DNA of 64,000 bases from Gordonia hankookensis (GTDB taxonomy: Bacteria > Actinomycetota > Actinomycetes > Mycobacteriales > Mycobacteriaceae): contig NZ_JACWMS010000005.1 in NCBI RefSeq assembly GCF_014673215.1, forward strand, positions 124,001-188,000. The letters are read 5' to 3'. Below, one piece after another: positions 1 to 8,010 of this stretch (positions within the stretch are counted from its first letter, which is position 1; each line of letters starts with the position of its first letter). The position numbers and the translations under genes were made by a program. Below the pieces are notes generated by a model. The model saw only the letters and a list, made by a program, of their open reading frames with translations. It ran no database searches and was not told the origin of the DNA.

Positions 1-221
1 AGATCCGGGTAGCGCTGCCGGGTGACCGAGGCGACCTCGTCTGCGGCGGCCGCGCGTGCGTCGTCGTCCACCGTGAACCACCTCGACCCGCCGCCTCTGG
101 CCCGCTCCACGAGCGCAGCGGCGCGTTCCCGGATGGCCGTGGTCGTTCGGAGCAGTGCCACACCGTCATCGACGTCGCCGGTGTCGTGCCGTGGGGCACT
201 CCCGGCGGTGTCGGCGATCAT
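1..221 (-). CDS. DUF1688 / URC4-like protein, N-terminal part (cut by window edge)
   Basis: This gene starts at the ATG at 221 (complement) and runs off the left edge, leaving 73 codons. Its ATG overlaps the stop of the preceding gene (ATGA), so the two are translationally coupled. The visible N-terminus has TAIRERAAALVERA, then SRWFTVDDD, then VTRQRYPD. These match the opening of the DUF1688 family (URC4/Urg3) as I remember it. In fungi and bacteria URC4 acts in the URC uracil-catabolism route together with URC1, a GTP cyclohydrolase II homologue. A URC1-like gene lies directly upstream, which supports the call. The biochemical role of DUF1688 is poorly defined, so no reaction is assigned. 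Confidence 0.75.
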   Translation of the reverse strand, partial: MIADTAGSAPRHDTGDVDDGVALLRTTTAIRERAAALVERARGGGSRWFTVDDDARAAAADEVASVTRQRYPD

Positions 222-1501
222 CCGTCCAGCCCCCGACCCTTGGCCTTACCGAGTTCGGCGGCATCCGGAACCGGGCCCGGCGTGAAGTAGCCGGCTGCCA
301 TCTTGGCGTCGATCTCCACCTGTGCGTCCTCGGGAACCAGGTACTCGGGAATGTTGACCCGCTCGCCCACCTCGATCCCGGATCCGGTGATGGCGTCGTA
401 CTTCATGTTGCTCATCGAGACGAGCCGGTGGATCTTGCGTACGCCGAGCCAGTGCAGGACGTCGGGCATGAGCTCCTGGAATCGCATGTCCTGCACGCCG
501 GCAACACATTCGGTTCTCGCGAAGTACTGGTCCGCGGTGTCGCCGCCGACTTGGCGCTTGCGTGCGTTGTACACGAGGAACTTCGTCACCTCTCCGAGCG
601 CACGTCCCTCCTTGCGCGAGTACGCGACCAGACCGACACCCCCGCGTTGCGCGCCCCGGATGCACTCCTCGATGGCGTGTGTCAGGTAGGGGCGGCAGGT
701 GCAGATGTCGGACCCGAAGACGTCGGAGCCGTTGCACTCATCGTGGACGCGGGCTGTGAGTTCGACCTCGGGATCGGCGAGATCGCCTGCGCTGCCGAAG
801 ATGTAGACGGTCTGACCACCGATGGGCGGCAGGAACACCTCGAGATCGGAGCGGGTGACCAGTTCCGGATACATGCCGCCGGTCTCCTCGAACAGCACGC
901 GTCGGAGCTCGGCCTCAGTGCACCCGAAACGCTGTGCGACGCTGGGCAGATGCCACACCGGTTCGATCGCGGCCTTGGTGACCGACGCAGCACCCGACGG
1001 CAGGAGATACCGGCCGTCCGGGTGCAGTCGGCCGTTGGCGATGGCGTCGGCGATCTCGGGCACCACCACGTGTGCTTTGGTGATCGCGATGGTGGGACGG
1101 ATGTCGTGGCCTGCGGCCAGTTCGGTGCCGAACGCCTCGGCCGTCATCGCACCCCACGGATCCAGGCTGACGATCGCTCCCGGCTCCGACCACTGTGGAT
1201 AGGGGCCGACCACGTCGGTGGGGGCGGTGTCGGTGAGATCGGCGCGATGCTCGCGAGAGAGAGCTCCGGCTGCCACGGCGAGTGCCCGATAGACACTGTA
1301 GGACCCACTGTGGGTGCCGATGACGTTGCGATGCGCACGTCGTGACGTGGTGCCGACGACGGGGCCGCGTTCGGCGGCGGTCGGTGCTCCCCACCTGATG
1401 GGTAGGGCATCCGAGCCGCCGCTGTGTGACGTCAGCCGGATGTGACCGACGGCCCCGGGTGTGGCCGGTGGCACGGAGTTCGCGTTCAGATCTGCGGTCA
1501 T
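218..1501 (-). CDS. URC1-like GTP cyclohydrolase II family protein
   Basis: A 427-residue protein starting at an ATG with AGGAG five bases upstream. The GTP cyclohydrolase II zinc triad is visible as C256, C267 and C269 (Cys-x10-Cys-x-Cys, in DECNGSDVF and DICTCRP). The catalytic-region motif SRKEGRALGE corresponds to the RibA HRQEGRNIGL stretch. There is no DHBP-synthase domain. Instead there is a roughly 200-residue N-terminal extension with GTHSGSYSVYRAL, as in URC1 proteins. The canonical RibA TNNPKK is replaced by MSNMKYDA. URC1 is required for uracil breakdown in Lachancea kluyveri. The coupled DUF1688 gene downstream supports pyrimidine catabolism over riboflavin synthesis. Catalytic activity itself is inferred. 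Confidence 0.8.
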   Translation of the reverse strand: MTADLNANSVPPATPGAVGHIRLTSHSGGSDALPIRWGAPTAAERGPVVGTTSRRAHRNVIGTHSGSYSVYRALAVAAGALSREHRADLTDTAPTDVVGPYPQWSEPGAIVSLDPWGAMTAEAFGTELAAGHDIRPTIAITKAHVVVPEIADAIANGRLHPDGRYLLPSGAASVTKAAIEPVWHLPSVAQRFGCTEAELRRVLFEETGGMYPELVTRSDLEVFLPPIGGQTVYIFGSAGDLADPEVELTARVHDECNGSDVFGSDICTCRPYLTHAIEECIRGAQRGGVGLVAYSRKEGRALGEVTKFLVYNARKRQVGGDTADQYFARTECVAGVQDMRFQELMPDVLHWLGVRKIHRLVSMSNMKYDAITGSGIEVGERVNIPEYLVPEDAQVEIDAKMAAGYFTPGPVPDAAELGKAKGRGLDG

Positions 1502-1630
1502 CGTCGCTCCTGTCGATCACCGGCGAGCGGGTGGTCGCCCTGGCCGTTCGAGGAAACCGCCAGCATAACGATCACCTCCAGCCTATGCCGGGTGACGAGA
1601 TCCGGCGAGAACCCCGATCGGCGCCTGATC

Positions 1631-2224
1631 TCAGCCCGTGCGCCGGTGTGCCGACACCGCGTAGTCACCGCCGTCGAACGGCAGGCGATCCCAGGTGGCC
1701 CATCGGCCGAACTGTGCGAGCCCCGCCGACGACGCGCACCGGTCGTACTCCTCGAGTGAGATCCGATCCGGTCGGAGGGCGAACCCGGCGACGAGCAGCC
1801 CGCCGGGCCGTAGTCGTCGCGCCAGCTGAGCGATCACCGATTCCTCGGTGCCGGGATGAACGAAGATCATCACGTTTCCGGCCATTGCCACGACATCGAA
1901 GACGTCGTCGAACAGGTGTGATCCGAGATCGGCGAGATCGGCGTGTATCCACTCGTTGTCGGGGTCGTTGCGTCGGGCCGTGTCCAGCATCGTCGTGTCG
2001 GCGTCGACGCCGACCGTCTCGAAGCCACGGCGACGGAGTTCGATCGCCACCCGGCCCGTCCCACATCCGGCATCGAGCACACGAGTTCCGCCGATCTGTT
2101 CGAGTAGCGAACCCACGAGATCGGCCTCGCCGTGGATGTCCTGCCCGGCGGCAGCCATCTGCGACCACCTGGCATCGTAGGCATCGCCCTTCGGTGCGTC
2201 GGCCTGTTCCCATCGAGTGCCCAT
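1631..2224 (-). CDS. Class I SAM-dependent methyltransferase
   Basis: A 197-residue protein. Motif I is VLDAGCGTG near residue 49, followed by the acidic end of strand 2 (VGVDAD), a motif II-like DVVAMAGNVM and the post-motif LRPGGLLVAGF. The N-terminus (YDARWSQMAAAG) fits small methyltransferases of the Methyltransf_25 type. The start has AGGA seven bases upstream. It is divergent from the BluB-like gene at 2313 with about 90 bases between them. The substrate cannot be told from sequence. It could be a small-molecule or tellurite-type methylase, and neighbours give no clue. Confidence 0.8.
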   Translation of the reverse strand: MGTRWEQADAPKGDAYDARWSQMAAAGQDIHGEADLVGSLLEQIGGTRVLDAGCGTGRVAIELRRRGFETVGVDADTTMLDTARRNDPDNEWIHADLADLGSHLFDDVFDVVAMAGNVMIFVHPGTEESVIAQLARRLRPGGLLVAGFALRPDRISLEEYDRCASSAGLAQFGRWATWDRLPFDGGDYAVSAHRRTG

Positions 2225-2312
2225 GGTTCATCCTGGCACGCGATCGGATGGGCTCGGCGCGGCGGAGTTCGCGAATGGTTGGGTAAGTGAACGGCACGAT
2301 GGGGGAAGCTCG

Positions 2313-2966
2313 ATGAACGTCTACGAGGCGATCGGTGCTCGACGAGACGTCCGGAACGAATTCAGCGGCGACGTGGTCGACGACGCTCGATTGTCGCGGG
2401 TTCTCGAGGCGGCCCACGCCGCTCCGAGTGTCGGCAACACCCAGCCGTGGGATTTCGTCGTGGTCCAGGATCCCGACACGCTGACCAGATTCGCCGAGCA
2501 CGTGGCCGGCTGCCGCGCCGATTTCGCGCGGTCGCTGCCGGCCGATCGAGCGGCGACCTTCGGGCCGATCGTGGTCGAGGGAATCGAGCAATCAGGAACC
2601 GGAATCGTGGTCACCTACGACCCCGGCCGAGGCGGCAGACACATCCTCGGCCGACACACGATCGACTCGACCGGTCGGCTCTCGGTGGGGCTGGCGATCG
2701 AGAACCTGTGGCTCGCGGCAACCGCCGAAGGACTCGGCGTCGGCTGGGTCTCGTTCTATCAGGACCCGTTTCTGCGCGAGCTCGTCGGGGTACCCACATC
2801 GGTGGAGGTGATCGCCTGGCTGTGTGTCGGGCCGGTCACGCAGCTGCAGACCGTGCCCGATCTCGAGCGTTTCGGATGGCGCGCGCGACGGTCGTTGGCG
2901 GATGCGGTGCACCGGGAGACCTTCGGGTCGCCTCGTCCGACCGGTGTGCGGACGCAGACCCGATGA
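2313..2966 (+). CDS. bluB: BluB-like 5,6-dimethylbenzimidazole synthase / nitroreductase-fold flavoprotein
   Basis: A 217-residue protein. The start at 2313 is preferred over an in-frame upstream codon at 2217 because GGGGAAG lies just before it and family members begin at this point (MNVYEAIGARRDVR). The sequence follows BluB: RRDVRNEF, AAHAAPSVGNTQPWDF, GRHILGRHTID and an SVGLAIENLWLAATAEGLGVGWVS-like stretch. BluB uses molecular oxygen to fragment FMNH2 into 5,6-dimethylbenzimidazole, the lower ligand of cobalamin. No other cobalamin genes are nearby, so a general nitroreductase role remains possible. Confidence 0.75.
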   Translation: MNVYEAIGARRDVRNEFSGDVVDDARLSRVLEAAHAAPSVGNTQPWDFVVVQDPDTLTRFAEHVAGCRADFARSLPADRAATFGPIVVEGIEQSGTGIVVTYDPGRGGRHILGRHTIDSTGRLSVGLAIENLWLAATAEGLGVGWVSFYQDPFLRELVGVPTSVEVIAWLCVGPVTQLQTVPDLERFGWRARRSLADAVHRETFGSPRPTGVRTQTR

Positions 2967-3041
2967 GTGACCGACGTCGCCCTCGGTGACCACCGTCATG
3001 CTCCCGGAACACGGGTGGTTTGCCGGAATGGCGCAACGGGA

Positions 3042-3078
3042 ACGGCGCCCCTCCCGCGGTGAGCAGGAGAGGCGCCGT
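3042..3078. terminator. Hairpin between convergent bluB-like and katG genes
   Basis: An 8-bp perfect stem (ACGGCGCC / GGCGCCGT), then one mismatch and a further 4-bp stem (CTCC / GGAG), encloses a short loop. It lies between the stop of the rightward BluB-like gene and the stop of leftward katG, so it can serve both. There is no obvious U-tract, which is usual in actinobacteria. Confidence 0.55.
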
Positions 3079-3111
3079 CGCCCTGCGGCCCGGATGGGCC
3101 GTCGTGCTGTG

Positions 3112-5343
3112 TCAGGACAGATCGAACCGGTCGAGATTCATGACCTTGTCCCACGCGGCGACGAAGTCCTTGACGAACTTCTCCTTCGCGTCATCCTCGC
3201 CGTAGACCTCGGCGAGCGCGCGGAGTTGCGAGTTCGATCCGAAGACGAGGTCGGCTCGACTGCTCGTCCACTTCTGGGCGCCGGAGTCGCGGTCCTTGCC
3301 GACGTAGGTGCCGTCGTCGGCCGGTGACGGCGTCCACTCGGTGCCCATGTCGAGCAGATTGACGAAGAAGTCGTTCGTCAACTGTCCTGGCTTGTCGGTC
3401 AGGACGCCGAGGGCGGAATCCTTGTGATTCGCACCGAGGACCCGCAGCCCGCCGACGAGGACGGTCATCTCCGGGGCCGACAGGGTGAGCAGGTTGGCCT
3501 TGTCGAGAAGCCGGTATTCGGCAGGCAACTCACTGCTCTTGCCCTCGTAGTTGCGGAAGCCGTCCGCCTTGGGCTCCAGGTACGCGAAGGACTCGACATC
3601 GGTCGATTCCTGCGTCGCGTCGGTCCGGCCCGCGGTGAAGGGCACGGTGATGTCGAAACCGGCGTCCTTGGCGGCCTTCTCCACTGCGGCGACACCACCG
3701 AGCACGACGAGATCGGCGAACGACACCTTCGCTCCGGACCCACCGTTGAACGATTCCTGGATCTGCTCCAGCTTGCTGATGACCTGGGCGAGTTCGTCGG
3801 GTTCGTTGACCTCCCAGCCGGCCTGCGGCTGGAGCCGGATGCGGCCGCCGTTGGCGCCGCCACGCTTGTCGCTGCCGCGGAAGGACGACGCTGCCGCCCA
3901 TGCAGTGGAAACAAGTTGTCCGACAGTCAATCCCGACTCGAGGAGCTGCGACTTGAGTGAATCGACGTCCGCATCGGAGACGACCGGCCCTTCCTGCGGG
4001 GGCACATTGTCCTGCCACAGATAGGTCTCGGACGGTGCCAGCGGACCGCGATAGCGGATCGCCGGACCCATGTCACGGTGCAGCAGCTTGAACCAGGCCT
4101 TGGCGAACTCGTCGGCGAGTTCTTCCGGATGGTCGAGCCAGCGGCGGGTGATCTCGCCGTAGACCGGGTCCATCCGCATCGACAGATCGGTGGTCAGCAT
4201 CGACGGGTGCGTCTTGCCGGACCCGTGCGCCTCGGGCACCGAGCTCGCCCAGCCGCCGTCCTTCGGCTGCCACTGATTCGCGCCTGCGGGGCTCTTCGTC
4301 AGCTCCCACTCGTTGCCGTACAGGATCTCCAGGAAGCTGTTGTCCCACTTGGTGGGTGTGTGCGTCCAGATGACCTCGAGTCCACTGGTGATCGCGTCCG
4401 CTCCCACACCGGTGCCCTGCGGATTGAGCCAGCCCAGCCCCTGCTGCTCGATGGGTGAGGCCTCGGGCTCGGGCCCGACGAGCTCGGCGTCGCCGTTGCC
4501 ATGGGTCTTGCCGAACGTGTGTCCGCCCACGATGAGTGCGGCGGTCTCCACGTCGTTCATCGCCATCCGTCCGAACGTCTCCCGGATGTCGGTGGCCGCC
4601 GCGATCGGGTCCGGATTGCCGTTCGGGCCTTCCGGATTCACGTAGATCAGGCCCATTTGAACGGCTGCGAGCGGGTTGGTGAGGTCGCGCTCCCCGCTGT
4701 AGCGGTTGTCGCCGAGCCATTCGGCCTCGGGGCCCCAGTAGACCTCTTCCGGCTCCCATTCGTCGACGCGGCCGAACGCGAAGCCCGCGGTCTTGAAGCC
4801 CATCGATTCGAGGGCGACGTTGCCGGCCAGGACCAGCAGGTCGGCCCAGGAGAGTGCCTTGCCGTACTTCTTCTTGACCGGCCACAGCAGACGACGCGCC
4901 TTGTCGAGGCTTGCGTTGTCGGGCCAGCTGTTCAACGGTGCGAAGCGCTGCATTCCGGAACCCGCTCCGCCACGGCCGTCTTCGACGCGGTAGGTGCCTG
5001 CGGCGTGCCATGACATCCGGATGAAGAGAGGTCCGTAGTGCCCGAAGTCGGCAGGCCACCACGCCTGGCTGTTCGTCATCACGTCGGTGAGATCGGACTT
5101 CAGGGCGTCGACATCAAGACCCTCGAGGGCGGCGTCGTAGTCGAAGTCGGCGTCAACCGGATTGGCGACATCCGGATTGTGTGCCAGCAGTTTGAGATTC
5201 AGCTGGTTGGGCCACCAGTCGCGGTTACCGCCGCCCTCCACGGGCGGCTTGATCCGCATGGGGCAGGCCTTGTCGTCCGCATCGGTGTTGGCCTCCGCTA
5301 TCGGCGGGTGCTCCGTTGCGTTGGCCGGGTTTTCCTCAGTCAC
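3112..5343 (-). CDS. katG: Catalase-peroxidase KatG
   Basis: A 743-residue bifunctional haem catalase-peroxidase that removes hydrogen peroxide. The start is a GTG with AAAGGA seven bases upstream. The distal catalytic triad is R109, W112 and H113 (IRMSWHAAG). The proximal haem ligand is H275 (GGHTFGKTHG). The Met-Tyr-Trp adduct residues are W112, Y234 (LIYVNPEG) and M260. The residue matching M. tuberculosis Ser315 is S320 (DAITSGLEV), so the isoniazid-activating form is retained. Length is typical and the C-terminal duplicated peroxidase domain is complete. It lies 36 bp downstream of furA and is almost certainly cotranscribed with it and repressed by FurA. Confidence 0.97.
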   Translation of the reverse strand: MTEENPANATEHPPIAEANTDADDKACPMRIKPPVEGGGNRDWWPNQLNLKLLAHNPDVANPVDADFDYDAALEGLDVDALKSDLTDVMTNSQAWWPADFGHYGPLFIRMSWHAAGTYRVEDGRGGAGSGMQRFAPLNSWPDNASLDKARRLLWPVKKKYGKALSWADLLVLAGNVALESMGFKTAGFAFGRVDEWEPEEVYWGPEAEWLGDNRYSGERDLTNPLAAVQMGLIYVNPEGPNGNPDPIAAATDIRETFGRMAMNDVETAALIVGGHTFGKTHGNGDAELVGPEPEASPIEQQGLGWLNPQGTGVGADAITSGLEVIWTHTPTKWDNSFLEILYGNEWELTKSPAGANQWQPKDGGWASSVPEAHGSGKTHPSMLTTDLSMRMDPVYGEITRRWLDHPEELADEFAKAWFKLLHRDMGPAIRYRGPLAPSETYLWQDNVPPQEGPVVSDADVDSLKSQLLESGLTVGQLVSTAWAAASSFRGSDKRGGANGGRIRLQPQAGWEVNEPDELAQVISKLEQIQESFNGGSGAKVSFADLVVLGGVAAVEKAAKDAGFDITVPFTAGRTDATQESTDVESFAYLEPKADGFRNYEGKSSELPAEYRLLDKANLLTLSAPEMTVLVGGLRVLGANHKDSALGVLTDKPGQLTNDFFVNLLDMGTEWTPSPADDGTYVGKDRDSGAQKWTSSRADLVFGSNSQLRALAEVYGEDDAKEKFVKDFVAAWDKVMNLDRFDLS

Positions 5344-5379
5344 GACAATCCTTTCGGGAGTGGGTGATTCGGGCTGTGA

Positions 5380-5823
5380 TCACGGGCGTGATCCCGAAGT
5401 GGGAGAGGCTGCGCACTCTGCGCACAGGCCCCAATAGATGACTTCGGCCTCGTCCAGGACGAAGCCTTGGTGGTCCGACGGGACGAGGCAGGGTGCCTCC
5501 CCGACGGCGCAGTCGACATCGGCGATGATCCCGCAGGAGCGGCATACGACGTGGTGGTGATTGTCGCCGACCCTGGACTCGTAACGAGCGACGTGGCCGG
5601 ACGGCTGAATGCGCCGTACCAGGCCCGAGGCGGTCAGGGCACGGAGAATGTCGTAGACCGCCTGACGCGAGACGTCGGGCAGGGCTCTACGAACCGCGCC
5701 GACGATGGTGTCGGTGTCGGCATGGGGACTTGCGCACACAGCTTCGAGTACGGCCACCCGGGGCCGGGTGACTCGTAGATCGGCGTCACGCAACTGGCTC
5801 GCGTACTCCGAGTGTGACTGCAC
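5380..5823 (-). CDS. furA: Fur-family peroxide-sensing repressor FurA
   Basis: A 147-residue Fur-family regulator beginning MQSHSEYASQLRDADL. A longer frame opens at a TTG at 5859, but that TTG is the -35 box of the promoter described at 5831-5859. The predicted transcription start falls at or next to the GTG at 5823, giving a leaderless mRNA as in mycobacterial furA. The winged helix has RVTRPRVAVLEAV and SRQAVYDILRAL. The regulatory metal site has NHHHVVCRSC, and the structural zinc has the two CxxC pairs CRSC and CAEC. FurA represses furA-katG and releases on oxidation. Cotranscription with katG follows from the 36-bp gap. Confidence 0.95.
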   Translation of the reverse strand: MQSHSEYASQLRDADLRVTRPRVAVLEAVCASPHADTDTIVGAVRRALPDVSRQAVYDILRALTASGLVRRIQPSGHVARYESRVGDNHHHVVCRSCGIIADVDCAVGEAPCLVPSDHQGFVLDEAEVIYWGLCAECAASPTSGSRP

Positions 5824-5830
5824 GCACACA

Positions 5831-5859
5831 AATATGGCGCCTTTTCTGGACTGAGTCAA
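5831..5859 (-). promoter_or_regulatory. furA-katG leaderless promoter
   Basis: Read on the complement, TTGACT (5859-5854) and CATATT (5836-5831) are separated by exactly 17 bases. The spacer contains CCAGAAAAGG, which resembles the AT-rich FurA box upstream of mycobacterial furA. The first GTG lies 1 base and the in-frame second GTG 7 bases after the -10 box, so translation probably begins at the mRNA 5' end. Confidence 0.8.
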
Positions 5860-5893
5860 GTCTTCGGCGAAAAGTGCATGCCGCCCGGTGTGT

Positions 5894-6118
5894 TCAGTCG
5901 AGCGAGTCGTTCGCCTCGATGCGGAAACCGACCTTCACGGTGACCTGGGTGTGGGCTATCGCTCCGTCGACGAGGTGACCACGGGTCCCGACGACCTCGA
6001 ACCATTCGAGATTGCGGGTGGTCTCCGAGACGCGGGCGATCGCGTTGGCGATCGCGGCGTCGATACCGTTCGGCGAGGAGCCGACGACTTCGATGACTCG
6101 ATAGGTGTGCTCGCTCAT
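5894..6118 (-). CDS. Dodecin family flavin-binding protein
   Basis: A 74-residue protein beginning MSEHTYRVIEVVGSSP, which is the standard start of dodecins. The in-frame upstream extension to 6220 does not look like protein. Conserved features are GIDAAIANAIARVSET, NLEWFEV (the tryptophan that stacks on flavin) and the C-terminal QVTVKVGFRIE. Dodecins form hollow dodecamers that store riboflavin or FMN and, in actinobacteria, CoA. The gene ends about 35 bp before the furA promoter on the same strand and appears to be a separate unit. Confidence 0.93.
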   Translation of the reverse strand: MSEHTYRVIEVVGSSPNGIDAAIANAIARVSETTRNLEWFEVVGTRGHLVDGAIAHTQVTVKVGFRIEANDSLD

Positions 6119-6162
6119 GCAGCCGATACTCCCATGGGCGTGCGGAGGGCGGGTCGCTTTGA

Positions 6163-7140
6163 TCAGAACGATGTCGACCACCGCGACGGACCAGGCCGTG
6201 CCGGCCCACTGCGCGTCCACCTCCGGATGAATTCACCGCCGTCGGTCGTGATGACCTGATCATGTGCGACGAGACGATCCAGGTGGAGTTGCGCGGTACG
6301 GCGTTCGACCGCGTCGACGAACGGCAGCTCGACGTGTGGCCGATAGACGAGGCGGTGCGCGACGATGTCGGGAATCGCGCGTGGCCGATCGAGGAACTCG
6401 AGGAGTCGTTCCTCTCGACGAAGGATCACCGCGGTGTAGTCGTCGAGCCGGCGTCGGAACTCCGCCGCTCCGTCGATGACCCCTTTCTGATGGAACGTGC
6501 CGTACCAGCGGGCGTCGATGGTGCGCACTCTCTCGATCGACGTCAGGAAATCGTCGACGCTGCTGCCGACGTCGCCGTACATCGGGCCGAACGAGGTGAG
6601 GTCGATGTCGGCGACGTACAGGAAGCCCGCCGGTTCGATCAGGACCCCGCAGTGTCCGGCGGTGTGGCCGGGCAGGTGGATCACGGTCGCGCTCGCGTCG
6701 CCGAGGTCGAACACATGACCGTCACCGACGCCGATGGCTTCCGGAAAGCCGTCGGGGAGCGCGAACTGTTCGCTGATCTGCGCGTCGACGGCGTCGAGCT
6801 CCTCGGAGGTCAGCCCGTATCCGTCGAGGAGGACCTGCAGGGAGCGGACACCGTCCACATCGCGATGGTGGGCGTACTTGTCGCAGGCGAAGTGCTTGAG
6901 CCCGGCGATGTGGTCCTCGTGTGCGTGACTGATCATCACCGCATCGGCACCGACCGGATCGTGGTCGACTTCGAGCGACGGATCGATCACCAACCGCGCT
7001 TGTGAACCGTTCACCACCACGGTGTTGCCGTACGGGAACGCACCCCCGTGGCCCGACATCAACACGGTCACGCCGTCGAAGCGGGTTTCACGAATATTCG
7101 ACGACGTGCCCATTCCGTCTGGGTACTCGGAGGACCGCAT
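6163..7140 (-). CDS. MBL-fold (metallo-beta-lactamase superfamily) hydrolase
   Basis: A 325-residue protein with the MBL metal signature SHAHEDHIAG near residue 71 (H-x-H-x-D-H). A later HLPGHTAGH supplies the third histidine and VADIDL the bridging aspartate. The C-terminal third is helical (RRREERLLEFL), like the winged-helix tail of LACTB2/glyoxalase II-type hydrolases. The ATG at 7140 and the in-frame ATG at 7113 (MGTSSNIRETR) are both plausible starts. The long open frame continuing upstream on this strand is antisense to the LysE gene and was not used. Substrate unknown. Confidence 0.85.
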   Translation of the reverse strand: MRSSEYPDGMGTSSNIRETRFDGVTVLMSGHGGAFPYGNTVVVNGSQARLVIDPSLEVDHDPVGADAVMISHAHEDHIAGLKHFACDKYAHHRDVDGVRSLQVLLDGYGLTSEELDAVDAQISEQFALPDGFPEAIGVGDGHVFDLGDASATVIHLPGHTAGHCGVLIEPAGFLYVADIDLTSFGPMYGDVGSSVDDFLTSIERVRTIDARWYGTFHQKGVIDGAAEFRRRLDDYTAVILRREERLLEFLDRPRAIPDIVAHRLVYRPHVELPFVDAVERRTAQLHLDRLVAHDQVITTDGGEFIRRWTRSGPARPGPSRWSTSF

Positions 7141-7199
7141 CGTGTCAATCGTCGGACGGTCGGCGGCTCCGCGACCGGTCGACCTCCCGACGCTCGGGA

Positions 7200-7820
7200 T
7201 CAGGCCGTCGCGAGCAGCACGCCGACGCCGACGAACAGCAGACCGAATGTGCGGTTGAGGTTCCGCTGTCCGCGTTCGCTGGTCGTCACCCGACGGAAGC
7301 TTCGCGCGATGAGCGCGAAGAACAGCCACATCACCACGATGTCGACGGCGACGATCGTGGCCGCGATGACCGCATACTGTCCGGCCAGGGACTGATCCGT
7401 GTGCACGAACCCGGGGATGAAGGCCAGCAGGAAGACGATCGCCTTGGGGTTGAGCAGGTTGACCCACAGACCGCGCAGAAACATCGACCACCCTGATTCC
7501 TGCACAGATGTCGGGGCCGGCGCGGGCGCCGAGTCGGGGCGTCGGAGGAACTGGCGAATGCCGAGGTAGACGAGATAGGCGGCGCCGGCGTAGCGGATCA
7601 CCGCAAAGGTTGCCGGTGATCGGGAGACGACCACGCCCAGTCCGGCTGCGACCACGAGGAGCTGGATGACGAGCGCCGCCTGTTGGCCGAGCACGCCCCA
7701 GATCGCCCGGCGGAATCCGACGTTGAGCGAATTGCTCATCGTGTTGATCGCACCGGCACCCGGTGTGAAGCTGATGAGCAGGCACGCCGTCAGGAGTGCG
7801 AGCCAGGTCGAGATCTGCAC
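7200..7820 (-). CDS. LysE/RhtB family amino-acid exporter
   Basis: A 206-residue inner-membrane protein with about six hydrophobic segments. Family signatures are the N-terminal LLISFTPGAGAINTM (SFTPGP-like motif), AAYLVYLGIRQF and LLNPKAIVFLLAFIPGF. I chose the GTG at 7820 (VQISTWLALL) because LysE proteins begin directly with the first transmembrane helix. The 18 residues upstream to 7874 are rich in Arg and Pro and atypical. LysE/RhtB proteins export lysine, arginine, homoserine or threonine. The substrate here is not evident. Confidence 0.88.
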   Translation of the reverse strand: MQISTWLALLTACLLISFTPGAGAINTMSNSLNVGFRRAIWGVLGQQAALVIQLLVVAAGLGVVVSRSPATFAVIRYAGAAYLVYLGIRQFLRRPDSAPAPAPTSVQESGWSMFLRGLWVNLLNPKAIVFLLAFIPGFVHTDQSLAGQYAVIAATIVAVDIVVMWLFFALIARSFRRVTTSERGQRNLNRTFGLLFVGVGVLLATA

Positions 7821-8010
7821 CGCCCGAGGGTAGTGGGGCGGCCGCGGGAGAACTCGCCGCGGGGTCTCCGACACCGGCGTCGATGGGAAGATGACTGCGA
7901 CTGTCTCGGCGACCGCCGCGGCCAGTGAGGAGACCGGACATGGCCAGACCGAGCTACTCGGCGACCGCTTCTCTCGTCGGTTCCATCGCAGGACCGGGCG
8001 GCGGCCACTG

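Noticed and set aside
155..1345. A 396-residue rightward open frame
   Set aside because: It is fully antisense to the URC1-like gene, whose zinc-site cysteines and family motifs are clear; the antisense product has no recognisable family.
218..1501. Calling the first complete gene ribA (riboflavin synthesis)
   Set aside because: The N-terminal extension, altered TNNPKK motif and DUF1688 neighbour fit URC1 better than RibA.
7141..7941. Leftward extension of the MBL-fold gene to 592 residues
   Set aside because: The extension overlaps the LysE gene in another frame and is Arg/Pro-rich; the MBL homology begins at 7140.
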